The notes beneath the pieces were generated by a model. The model made no database searches and was not told where the DNA came from. It worked only from the letters and a program-made list of their open reading frames with translations. Positions 15,091-23,833 of a stretch of 64,000 bases of DNA are shown one piece after another. The first letter of the stretch is position 1, and the number at the start of each line of letters is the position of its first letter. This DNA comes from Parazoarcus communis SWub3 = DSM 12120 (GTDB taxonomy: Bacteria > Pseudomonadota > Gammaproteobacteria > Burkholderiales > Rhodocyclaceae). The stretch covers positions 1-64,000 of the forward strand of contig NZ_QKOE01000008.1 in assembly GCF_003226565.1 (NCBI RefSeq), given 5' to 3'. The translations under genes and the position numbers were made by a program.

Positions 15091-15411
15091 TCATTCTTCG
15101 AACAGTTCAGAATGCGTGCCTGTGCGTACGAAAATGATGGCGCTGCCCTCAAGACGATAGAGCAGTAGAAAATCTCCGCCGATGTGGCATTCCCGGTGGT
15201 CTGCCCAATCGCCCTTTAGCGGATGATCAAGCCATTCCGCGCCCAGGGGCTGATCATTGGCGATCAGAAGCAGCATCGCCTCCTTCAGCCGCTTGAGGTC
15301 ATAGCGGCCCGAGCGGGAAAGGCGGTCCCAGTCCTTCAGGAAAGTCCGGGTGTAGTCACACGCCCTTGGCGGAGCAGCCCGTTTACTGCTGGCGGGCTTT
15401 TTCGAGCTCAT
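15091..15411 (-). CDS. yafQ: YafQ-like mRNA interferase toxin
   Basis: A RelE/ParE-superfamily ribosome-dependent endoribonuclease toxin of ~106 residues. HPLKGDWADHRECHIGGDFLL and RTGTHSELF match the YafQ core, including the catalytic His residues, the Asp-Trp pair and the C-terminal His-x-x-x-Phe. The first ~18 residues are a Lys/Ala/Pro-rich extension absent from E. coli YafQ. ATG 15411 overlaps the antitoxin gene by 29 bases, the usual arrangement for coupled translation. Expected to be neutralised by the DinJ-like partner and expressed from its promoter. Confidence 0.9.
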   Translation of the reverse strand: MSSKKPASSKRAAPPRACDYTRTFLKDWDRLSRSGRYDLKRLKEAMLLLIANDQPLGAEWLDHPLKGDWADHRECHIGGDFLLLYRLEGSAIIFVRTGTHSELFEE

Positions 15412-15661
15412 CAATCAGCCTGTCGGCGCCGTCAAAGCGTGCTGCGCGGGCCTTCATCATGGCGCGGGCTTCTTCCATTGCGGCACGGGTCTGAGCATTC
15501 GGAACCTTGAGTTCAAGCGGAAATGCCTGATCGCTGACGACGCGCTTGAGCAGGATACGCACTGCGTCCGATACGGAAAGCCCCATGGCCGCCAGGGCTT
15601 CGCTGGCTTGAGCCTTGATTTCGTTATCTACGCGGACATGCAGCATCGTGGATTGAGTCAT
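15383..15661 (-). CDS. dinJ: DinJ/RelB-family antitoxin
   Basis: A 92-residue antitoxin. The N-terminal ribbon-helix-helix (MLHVRVDNEIKAQASEAL ... LSVSDAVRILLKRV) binds operator DNA, and the charged C-terminus (MMKARAARFDGADRLIDEL) would wrap the toxin. AAGGAGGA lies 7 bases before ATG 15661. It is the first gene of a two-gene operon with yafQ, overlapping it by 29 bases, with a palindromic operator just upstream. Autoregulation by the antitoxin and the toxin-antitoxin complex is known for this family. Confidence 0.9.
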   Translation of the reverse strand: MTQSTMLHVRVDNEIKAQASEALAAMGLSVSDAVRILLKRVVSDQAFPLELKVPNAQTRAAMEEARAMMKARAARFDGADRLIDELEKARQQ

Positions 15662-15689
15662 GGTTGAATCCTCCTTGCTTGCGTATTTT

Positions 15690-15707
15690 GTATCTCTATT
15701 GAGATAC
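15690..15707. promoter_or_regulatory. Palindromic operator of the dinJ-yafQ operon
   Basis: GTATCTC-TATT-GAGATAC is a perfect inverted repeat with 7-base arms, 29 bases before the antitoxin start codon and just ahead of its ribosome site. Its position and symmetry fit the binding site of a ribbon-helix-helix antitoxin dimer. Confidence 0.7.
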
Positions 15708-15768
15708 AGTCAATCGACTTGGATTGATGGCAGGGGCAGCGCTTCATTCGCAGACACGCTGCACGTGA

Positions 15769-16080
15769 TCAACGGATCTCGGTCAGGAAGCGCTGGCGCG
15801 CTGTTTCCAGCGCCAGTCGGCCGGCGTCGTCGGCCAGGCGGAGTGCGCTGCGATGGTAGGTTTCGAAGGCGGCACGCACTTTGGCGGCGTCCAGTTGCTG
15901 GGGGGTGTCGTTGGTGGGCGGGGCCGGTGGGGCTTCGCCGGGGACGGGCTGCAGGATGGCGTGCTTGGGGACGAAGTCGGTGCCGCCGCTGTCGGAAGCG
16001 GCCGTCATCGGGCCGACCTTGGTGTAGTTGCGGCCTTTCCATTGAAAGCGGGCGCCGATGGGAAGCTGGTCGATCTTCAT
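15769..16080 (-). CDS. Small conserved-looking hypothetical protein
   Basis: A 103-residue cytoplasmic protein with an N-terminal segment MKIDQLPIGARFQWKGRNYTKVGP that resembles small SH3-like modules controlling a parameter value (the GARFQWKGRNYTKVGP pattern recurs in proteobacterial proteins of unknown role), a Pro-rich linker and a helical C-terminus. No signal peptide or cysteine. It stands alone between the toxin-antitoxin pair and a diguanylate cyclase. I cannot assign a function; the reading frame is convincing by codon use and a defined start. Confidence 0.6.
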   Translation of the reverse strand: MKIDQLPIGARFQWKGRNYTKVGPMTAASDSGGTDFVPKHAILQPVPGEAPPAPPTNDTPQQLDAAKVRAAFETYHRSALRLADDAGRLALETARQRFLTEIR

Positions 16081-16329
16081 GAGTGGATGTGCAGGTTTTG
16101 GGGTTGGCCTAGTCTAAACGCACAGGCGCGTGCAGGGGCAGGGAACGCAGGCTTGAAGGTGTGTGGAGCCCGGGGCTGTTGATCCGGAGTGAGGATTTGC
16201 ACGATGTTTGATGCCCGCCGCTTGCCAAGCGCTGCGCCTGAGGCAAACTATGTTCGACGGGCGCCGGAGGCGGGGTCGTCACGCGGGTCGGGCGGGTGCC
16301 TGATGGCTTAATTCACATGGGGCGATGTC

Positions 16330-18342
16330 GTGCGCTCACCATTTCGGATGTGGTTCCACCTCGCGCTGACGCTGGTTGCGGCGGTGTTGGTGCTGTTTGC
16401 GCCATCGGCGCGGGCGCTCGACAAGGTGGTGCTGCAACTGAAATGGACCCACGCCTTCCAGTTTGCGGGCTATTACGCTGCAGTCGAAAAGGGCTTCTAC
16501 CGCGAGGTCGGGCTGGAGGTCGAGCTGCGAGAGGCGGTGCCCGGCCTTGATCCGGTGGAGGAAGTGCTGTCGGGCCGGGCCGCGTACGGGGTGGGCAACA
16601 GCAGCCTGTTGCTGGCGCGTAGTGCCGGCAAGCCGGTGGTGGCGCTGGCGGTGGTGTTCCAGCATTCGCCGGTGGTGATCATGGCGCGTGAGTATGAGGC
16701 GACCCAGGGTGTTCACAACCTGATTGGCAAGCGCTTGATGGTCGAGCCGCAGTCGGATGAGCTGCTGGCCTATCTCGACCAGGCCGGTGTGCCGCTGGAT
16801 CGCGTCGAACAGTTGCCGCACAGCTTCAATCCGCAGGATCTGATCGAGGGCAAGGTGGATGCGATCACCGCCTATGTCACCAACGAGCCGTTTTTTCTTG
16901 AACAGGCCGGGGTGCCGTTTCACCTGTATACCCCGCGCTCGGTGGGCATCGACTTCTATGGCGACAACCTGTTCACGACGGAGCAGGTGCTCAAGCAAGG
17001 TCCGGAGCGGGTCAGGGCGATGCGTGAAGCCAGCTTGCGCGGCTGGCGGTATGCGATGGCGCACCCTGAGGAGGTGATCGACCTGATCATGGCGAAGTAT
17101 TCGCAGCGCCACCCGCGTGCCTTCTATCAGTTCGAGGCGCGCCAGATGGTACCGTTGCTGATGCCCGAGCTGATCGAGATCGGTTACATGAACCCCGGGC
17201 GCTGGCGCCATATTGCGGATACCTATGCTGACCTGGGTTTGATGCCCAGGGATGTCTCGCTGGATGGTTTTCTTTACGAGCCCGATCTCAAGGCCGATCT
17301 GAAAGGCTTGTACGCCGCGCTGGTGCTGTTGCTGGGGGTCAGTGCGATTGCGTTCTACATTCACCGGGTGAATCGGCGTCTGGCGCTGGCCTTGATGGAA
17401 AGCCATGAGGCGCATGAGGCCTTGAGCCGGTCGGAGGAGCGCCACCGCCTGCTGGCCGACCATGCCAGCGATGTGATCTGGACCATGGATCTGCAGGGGC
17501 GCTTCACTTATGTCAGTCCGTCAGTGGAGAAGCTGCGTGGCTATACCGTGGATGAAGTGATGCGGCAGTCGCTCGATGAAGCACTGACGCCCGAGTCCGC
17601 GCCCATTGCGGTCGATGGCTTGAGCCGGGCGATTGCCGCTGTGCAGGCGGGGTTGCCGGTGCCGGATTTCCGCGCCGAACTCGAACAGCCTTGCAAGGAC
17701 GGCAGTACGGTATGGACCGAGGTGACGGTGACCGGCATCCGTAACGAGTCGGGCGTGTTTGTCGGCTTGCTGGGTGTGACCCGCAACATCAGTGAGCGCA
17801 AGCAGGCCGAGGCGAAGATGCTGCACATGGCACGGCATGATCCGCTGACTGGCTTGCCCAATCGGGCATTGCTGGCCGACCGCCTGCAGCAGGCGATGGC
17901 GGCTGCCCGGCGCGATGGGCAGGTGCTGGCGCTGATGTTCATCGACCTGGACAAGTTCAAGCCGATCAATGACAGCCTGGGGCATGCGGTGGGTGATGTG
18001 CTGCTGGTGGAAGTCGCCCGCCGGGTTCGCAATTGCGTGCGTGAGTCCGATACCGTGGCCCGCATCGGGGGAGATGAATTTGTGGTGCTTTTACGTGCGG
18101 TCGATAGCGAGTCGGGCGCGCTTGCCGTGGCGGACAAGATCCGGGTAGCGCTGGGTCAGCCGGTCTGCGTGGGTGAACACCGCCTGGGGGTCAGTGCCAG
18201 CATTGGTGTGGCGATGTTCCCCGCTCATGGTGAGGATGATCTGGCGCTGACCCAGCATGCGGATATTGCGATGTACGAGGCCAAGGCGCGCGGTGGTGAT
18301 GCGGTGTACGTGTTCCGCGCGGGGGAGGCCGGCGTCGCTTGA
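16330..18342 (+). CDS. Diguanylate cyclase with periplasmic THI5/NMT1-like sensor and PAS domain
   Basis: A 670-residue membrane sensor that makes cyclic di-GMP. Order: signal/anchor peptide (1-29), a periplasmic substrate-binding domain of the NMT1/THI5 type (VVLQLKWTHAFQFAGYYAAVEKG ... in pieces, residues ~31-310), a membrane helix near 327-347, a PAS domain (~375-495; VIWTMDLQGRFTYVSPSVE) and a GGDEF domain with intact GGDEF near residue 579 and the RESD inhibitory I-site five residues before it. There is no EAL domain, so only synthesis is expected. The sensor resembles pyrimidine/thiamine-precursor binding proteins, suggesting such a ligand (inference). GTG 16330 follows a GGGG-rich ribosome site; ATG 16348 is possible. 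Confidence 0.9.
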   Translation: MRSPFRMWFHLALTLVAAVLVLFAPSARALDKVVLQLKWTHAFQFAGYYAAVEKGFYREVGLEVELREAVPGLDPVEEVLSGRAAYGVGNSSLLLARSAGKPVVALAVVFQHSPVVIMAREYEATQGVHNLIGKRLMVEPQSDELLAYLDQAGVPLDRVEQLPHSFNPQDLIEGKVDAITAYVTNEPFFLEQAGVPFHLYTPRSVGIDFYGDNLFTTEQVLKQGPERVRAMREASLRGWRYAMAHPEEVIDLIMAKYSQRHPRAFYQFEARQMVPLLMPELIEIGYMNPGRWRHIADTYADLGLMPRDVSLDGFLYEPDLKADLKGLYAALVLLLGVSAIAFYIHRVNRRLALALMESHEAHEALSRSEERHRLLADHASDVIWTMDLQGRFTYVSPSVEKLRGYTVDEVMRQSLDEALTPESAPIAVDGLSRAIAAVQAGLPVPDFRAELEQPCKDGSTVWTEVTVTGIRNESGVFVGLLGVTRNISERKQAEAKMLHMARHDPLTGLPNRALLADRLQQAMAAARRDGQVLALMFIDLDKFKPINDSLGHAVGDVLLVEVARRVRNCVRESDTVARIGGDEFVVLLRAVDSESGALAVADKIRVALGQPVCVGEHRLGVSASIGVAMFPAHGEDDLALTQHADIAMYEAKARGGDAVYVFRAGEAGVA

Positions 18343-18396
18343 AGGCAGACCGTGGTCTGCCGCATTCGTCCGGACATGAAATGTTTTTCTGTTGAC

Positions 18397-18414
18397 GTGC
18401 ACGTTAACGTGCAC
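18397..18414. promoter_or_regulatory. Perfect 18-bp palindrome, candidate operator
   Basis: GTGCACGTTAACGTGCAC reads the same on both strands. It is preceded by TTGAC, so that TTGACGTGCACGTTAA is a second, overlapping near-palindrome resembling MerR-family LiuR-type sites (TTnACGTnnACGTnAA). It lies 91 bases before the alpha/beta hydrolase start and after the diguanylate cyclase stop. No regulator gene is adjacent. Confidence 0.5.
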
Positions 18415-18505
18415 AAAAATGCAGTCAGCTGGTGATGGTTCGATAGATCATTACTTCCCCGACCCCCCGGTGCGTCGAACGCGCCGCAGCTGAGAGCATA
18501 ACAAG

Positions 18506-19336
18506 ATGTCCAAGTCAGATATTCCCGGCACCCTGGTTCGCGATCATTGGGTGGTGCATCCGCAAGGGCGGATCTTTGCGCGTTCGTGGACGCCCGAACA
18601 CTCCGCGGCCGCCGCGCCTGCGGCCCCGATCGTGCTGATGCACGATTCGCTGGGGTGCGTTGCCCTGTGGCGGGATTTTCCGCAGGCCCTGGCGGCGGCG
18701 ACCGGTCGTCAGGTGATTGCCTACGACCGGCTCGGCTTCGGTCAGTCCGACCCGCGGCGCGAGCGGCCTTCGCTCGACTTTGTCGCCGAGGAAGCGCGCG
18801 AGTACTTTCCGGTGCTGCGCCAGCAGCTTGGGCTGGCGCGTTTCGTCCTGATGGGCCATAGCGTGGGGGGGGGCATGGCGATCGAATGTGCGGCCCGGTA
18901 TGGCGAGGGCTGCGAAGCCCTGATCACCGTGGCGGCACAGGTTTTTCCGGAAGATCGCACGCTGGATGGCATCCGCACGGCCAAAGCGCAGTTTGCGGGT
19001 GAGGGGCAGGTCGATCGTCTGGCGCGCCACCATGGTGACAAGGCACGCTGGGTGCTGGAGGCCTGGACCGAAAACTGGCTGCACCCCGACTTTGCGCGCT
19101 GGACGCTTGAGCCGGTGTTGCCGCAGGTGACGTGCCCGGTGCTCGCCATCCACGGCATTCACGACGAGTACGGCTCGACCCGTCACCCCGAACTGATCGG
19201 CGCTTTGAGCACCGGGCCGGCACGGGTCGATATCATGGAGGAGACCTATCACGTGCCGCATCGTGAGCGCCCCGGTGAGGTGCTGAGCCGGGTGGTGGCC
19301 TTCCTGGATGCGGCGGTGCCAACCCAGGCGGCGTGA
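18506..19336 (+). CDS. Alpha/beta-fold hydrolase
   Basis: The 276-residue cytoplasmic hydrolase has an oxyanion-loop region near residue 46 (VLMHDSLGC; the usual HG is replaced by HD), YDRLGFGQSD, the nucleophile elbow GHSVGG near residue 119, the acid in GIHDEYG and the catalytic His in YHVPHRERP. A lid insertion (residues ~150-210) contains WLHPDF. The substrate is unknown; relatives include esterases and dienelactone/meta-cleavage-type hydrolases. It is monocistronic, behind the 18-bp palindrome. Confidence 0.85.
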   Translation: MSKSDIPGTLVRDHWVVHPQGRIFARSWTPEHSAAAAPAAPIVLMHDSLGCVALWRDFPQALAAATGRQVIAYDRLGFGQSDPRRERPSLDFVAEEAREYFPVLRQQLGLARFVLMGHSVGGGMAIECAARYGEGCEALITVAAQVFPEDRTLDGIRTAKAQFAGEGQVDRLARHHGDKARWVLEAWTENWLHPDFARWTLEPVLPQVTCPVLAIHGIHDEYGSTRHPELIGALSTGPARVDIMEETYHVPHRERPGEVLSRVVAFLDAAVPTQAA

Positions 19337-19446
19337 GGCGGCATTCCGGCTGATTCGGTGGGGGCGGGGCGCGATGCAACTTGCGTGTAACGCATATGGG
19401 ATAAATTGCGCGCATCCCTTTGACCGCAGCCACTCTGCCTGCCGCC

Positions 19447-19932
19447 GTGTCTGTCCATTCTCCGATCTACGCCAAGACCTCCGCTGGTACCCGGGAGGTG
19501 GCCGAGCGCTCGCGCCGGCTGTCGGCGCTTCAACGCCGGGTGCTGATTCTTGTCGATGGTGTTCGCAGCCGCAGCGAACTGGCCGGCCTGCTGGGCGCGG
19601 AGGAGATCGACACGGTGCTGGCCGAGTTGCGCCTTGCCGGCCTGATCAGCGACGGCTCACCTCAGCCGGCGCCCCCGCCCGTCGTGCGTCCGGTGGTCGA
19701 GGTGGCGCCAGCCATCCTGCATGACGCCAGACAGTTGATGCAGCGAACGACCCGTCTGCACCTTGGGCTGATGGGCGTTGCGCTGCAGGACAAGATTGTT
19801 GCGGCGTGCAGTCGCAACGAACTGCTGAGCGTCTGCGCCCAGTGGCACCTGGAAATCCGCGAGTCCCGCGCAGGCCGGGACGAAGCCGATGCCTTGCTGG
19901 CGTCGTTTCACGAGATTTTGCGGGCGGCCTGA
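19447..19932 (+). CDS. Hypothetical protein with LVDG-type N-terminal winged-helix-like segment
   Basis: A ~161-residue soluble protein. The N-terminus (HSPIYAKTSAGTREVAER ... LSALQRRVLILVDGVRSRSEL) is a pattern I recognise from small betaproteobacterial proteins of unknown function, followed by an alternating helical region (EEIDTVLAELRLAGLIS) like a winged helix that judges a threshold or binds a partner. The C-terminal ~80 residues are helical. I take GTG 19447 as start; TTG 19420 would add nine residues. No operon partner is evident. Confidence 0.6.
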   Translation: MSVHSPIYAKTSAGTREVAERSRRLSALQRRVLILVDGVRSRSELAGLLGAEEIDTVLAELRLAGLISDGSPQPAPPPVVRPVVEVAPAILHDARQLMQRTTRLHLGLMGVALQDKIVAACSRNELLSVCAQWHLEIRESRAGRDEADALLASFHEILRAA

Positions 19933-20035
19933 GTGCCTGGTGCTGTCAGGCTGGGTGGATGACGATCTGGCTACGCACTGGCATTGAGGCAGGAGGGGGT
20001 CGTGACGATCACCACCCCTGACCTGCCACCGGCCA

Positions 20036-21103
<1,068 letters not shown>

Positions 21104-21354
21104 TCATGAGACGGCAGTTTCGGCTGCCAAAAACGACATTCAGGGCACGGAAGGTGCCGTTGCTTCATGCTAACCTACTTGGCTCACTTGCCGACGTATC
21201 GTATAAGACGAAGGACAGATCAGACTCACCGTCCGGCGCGTTCGGACTTCAGGATTTTCCGGATCGGTACGCCATGAATCTCTATCAAGCCGATATTCAG
21301 CTTGCTGCTGCCAGGCATCTTCGCGGCCAGCTTTCCTGAGACGAAACAGCCCTC

Positions 21355-22023
21355 ATGCACCCAAGCGCGCTCGAAAATGGTCGCCTCTTCTTTCAGACCT
21401 ACGTGCATCAGGCCTGTCACGTTCTGGAGATCGGCGCTCAGGATGTGAATGGCAGTTTGCGACAGCTGGCGCCTCCTGGCTGCGACTACGTCGGTCTGGA
21501 TTTCGTTGAAGGACCCGGGGTGGATGTGGTGCTGGAGGACCCCTATACGCTGCCCTTCGCCGATTGTTCAGCGGACGTCGTGGTCAGTAGTTCCTGCTTC
21601 GAGCATGTCGAGTTTTTCTGGCTGATGTTCAATGAAGTCTTGCGGGTCTTGAAGCCGGCGGGGTTGTTCTACCTGAACGCCCCGTCCAATGGCGATTACC
21701 ACCGCTATCCGGTTGATTGCTGGCGTTTCTACCCGGATGCGGCGATGGCGCTGCTGCACTGGGGGCAGCGCTCTGGCTATCGGCCGGCCTTGCTGGAGTC
21801 TTTCACCACCTATCAGCGGCTGGATGTCTGGAATGACTCGGTGGCGGTTTTCGTCAGGGACGAAGCTCAAGCCCATGTTCATCCGGCACGCATGTTGGGA
21901 CGGGTCGGACGCTACATGAACGGACGTCTGCTTGGGTGTGATGGCATCCTTTGCCCACAGACCGCTTCGGAGGATGGCCAGAAACTGGCGCACCTGACGG
22001 GGCATGCCAAGCCTCGTGAATGA
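21355..22023 (+). CDS. SAM-dependent methyltransferase (class I)
   Basis: A 222-residue class I methyltransferase with the SAM-binding glycine motif as VLEIGAQDVNGSL, acidic motif II GLDFVEGPGVD, motif DVVVSSSCFEHVEFFW and a post-core LKPAGLFYLNAPS. The NGDYHRYPVDCWRF segment is typical of methyltransferases in glycan clusters. It overlaps the next gene by four bases (ATGA), so the two are translationally coupled. The acceptor is unknown, probably a sugar of the surface glycan. Confidence 0.8.
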   Translation: MHPSALENGRLFFQTYVHQACHVLEIGAQDVNGSLRQLAPPGCDYVGLDFVEGPGVDVVLEDPYTLPFADCSADVVVSSSCFEHVEFFWLMFNEVLRVLKPAGLFYLNAPSNGDYHRYPVDCWRFYPDAAMALLHWGQRSGYRPALLESFTTYQRLDVWNDSVAVFVRDEAQAHVHPARMLGRVGRYMNGRLLGCDGILCPQTASEDGQKLAHLTGHAKPRE

Positions 22024-23009
22024 ACCTCTTTCCCCCGTTTCCTGACCTACCGGATCACAGTCCTGCAACCATGCAACATGTTCATGCGCTAGGCCATATT
22101 GACGACACTTTGGCGAAAAAGCTGGATCAGGCCTGGGGGGCGCCGGATGACTGGGCGGCTTGCGGTTGGCATTGGACTCAATTGGACGAGGTGCGTGCTG
22201 CCATCAATCGCAAGGTCACAGGCGATGCAGCCTTGTCGCCACTGGCGTGGTTCTTCCGGGTCGTCGGGATGGCGCAGGCGCTTCCACTGACGCGCGTGCT
22301 GGTGCTTGGTTGCGGCGCTGGACGGGTGGAGCGGGAGGTCATGCAACAGGGCTGGGCGCGCGAGGTTGTGGCCATCGATCTGTCAGCCAAGGTGCTGGAG
22401 GTGGCCCGCGCGGAGGCCACAGGTCTGCACGGCATTGGCTATTTCCAGGCTGACATGAATTGCCTGCCGATTGGGGATGGCCCATTTCAGCCGGCTGCTT
22501 TTGATGCTGTGCTTGGGGTATCCAGTGTTCACCATTGCGCCGAACTGGAGTGCCTGTACCAAAGACTTGGTGTGTTGCTTCGACCCGGCGGATTCCTGTT
22601 CCTCGATGAATATGTGGGGCCGGATCGTTTCCAGTGGCCAGACGCCCAGTTGCGTCATCTCAACCGGCTCGCCGGGCTGCTTCCCACGCACATGATGAGC
22701 ACGTTGCAAGGGGAGTACCGAAGCTGCTTTCGCGCACCCAGCGTAGCTGAAGTGATCGCGGTCGACCCTTCCGAGGCGGTGCGGTCGTCCGATTTGTTGT
22801 CATTGCTCGGGGCGTACTTTGTTGATGTGATGGTTCGCCCCTATGGCGGAGCCATCTTGCATCTGCTTCTGGCCCACACCGCTCAGAACTTTGTGGGCGA
22901 AAAGGCGGCGCCCTATCTCCACAGCGTCATGGCTGCCGAGGATGAGCTATACCGCAGTGGCCAGTTGCAGCATCACTTTGCTTGTGCGATTGCACGCCGG
23001 CCCGGCTGA
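22020..23009 (+). CDS. SAM-dependent methyltransferase (class I)
   Basis: A 329-residue protein with a class I methyltransferase core: VLVLGCGAGRVEREVM, VVAIDLSAKVLEVARAEA, DAVLGVSSVHHC and LLRPGGFLFLDEYVG. The N-terminal ~85 residues and C-terminal ~90 residues are additional. It is coupled to the preceding methyltransferase by an ATGA overlap. Its 3' end overlaps the convergent methyltransferase gene by 83 bases, which is unusual and suggests that the junction arose by rearrangement. Substrate unknown. Confidence 0.8.
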   Translation: MNLFPPFPDLPDHSPATMQHVHALGHIDDTLAKKLDQAWGAPDDWAACGWHWTQLDEVRAAINRKVTGDAALSPLAWFFRVVGMAQALPLTRVLVLGCGAGRVEREVMQQGWAREVVAIDLSAKVLEVARAEATGLHGIGYFQADMNCLPIGDGPFQPAAFDAVLGVSSVHHCAELECLYQRLGVLLRPGGFLFLDEYVGPDRFQWPDAQLRHLNRLAGLLPTHMMSTLQGEYRSCFRAPSVAEVIAVDPSEAVRSSDLLSLLGAYFVDVMVRPYGGAILHLLLAHTAQNFVGEKAAPYLHSVMAAEDELYRSGQLQHHFACAIARRPG

Positions 23010-23826
23010 GCCAGTCGGCCATCCAGGCCCAATTGTTTTGACCCAGCAGCATCAGGCGTTGAGGGCTTTCCACCGCCTGGGTGGCGGGTAGCCGTCGATA
23101 GGCCTGACGGATCAGGGGCAAGCGTTCCTGCAGCAAGGTGGATTGGGGGTTCAGACCGGTGATGACCGTCAGGCCGGAGGGGGCGACGGGTAATGTGACC
23201 ATGTGCAGATCAGGACGCAGGGCCCGCAGGCATGGCACCATTTTCCAGGTATCGCCGGTATAGAAGCCTGTGTTGCGCACGCTGCCTGAGGTGGATTCAG
23301 TCAAGGGCAGGGTGTCGTGCAACAGTACGACGGATTCTGGTGCCGCGTGGCGTTCCAGTGCGATGAAGTCTTCCAGAACGCTTTCAAAGCGGTGGTCTCC
23401 GTCTATGAAGGCCAGATTGAACCCTCTCTCGAGACCGCAGCCGTCTGGCACCGAGGCAAAGAAGGCGGCGCTGGTCTGGCGGAACAGCCGGGCGGGGGCG
23501 CCGCACACCTCCAGGGGGTTACCCAGTGGATTCGGATCAATGGCGATGACCTGGCTGGCTGCTTGGACCAAGGCGAGCGAGGCGCCGCTTTCCACGCCAA
23601 TCTCCACATAAAGGTCGGGCTGCAGTCGCTGGTGGAACCAGTTTAGCCATTCGTGGTAATTCGGTCCTGGCCAGCGCAAACGTGCCAAGGCTTGATGAGC
23701 GGAGGGCAGATTGGGTTCCTCTGCCAACAGTTTCCACAGGGCCGCTGCGGCCCGCTCGGGCTGGCCCAGTGCCATCCAGTGCTTGAACTGCTGGGCCGCT
23801 TCTCGGTCGAGGGGGTGTTGCTGCAT
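22927..23826 (-). CDS. SAM-dependent methyltransferase (Methyltransf_24 type)
   Basis: A ~299-residue protein with a TPR-like helical N-terminus (DREAAQQFKHWMALGQPERAAAALW in pieces) and a class I methyltransferase core of the cephalosporin-hydroxylase/Methyltransf_24 kind: YVEIGVESGASLAL, VIAIDPNP, NLAFIDGDHRFESVLED and VVLLHDTLP. ATG 23826 starts just after the stop of the upstream giant glycosyltransferase gene; the frame is open from ATG 23853. It is the last gene of the minus-strand operon 30883-22927. The final ~28 residues overlap the opposite gene and look unconserved. Confidence 0.8.
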   Translation of the reverse strand: MQQHPLDREAAQQFKHWMALGQPERAAAALWKLLAEEPNLPSAHQALARLRWPGPNYHEWLNWFHQRLQPDLYVEIGVESGASLALVQAASQVIAIDPNPLGNPLEVCGAPARLFRQTSAAFFASVPDGCGLERGFNLAFIDGDHRFESVLEDFIALERHAAPESVVLLHDTLPLTESTSGSVRNTGFYTGDTWKMVPCLRALRPDLHMVTLPVAPSGLTVITGLNPQSTLLQERLPLIRQAYRRLPATQAVESPQRLMLLGQNNWAWMADWLSRAGVQSHKQSDAATGHCGIAHPRQP

Positions 23827-23833
23827 GTGGATG

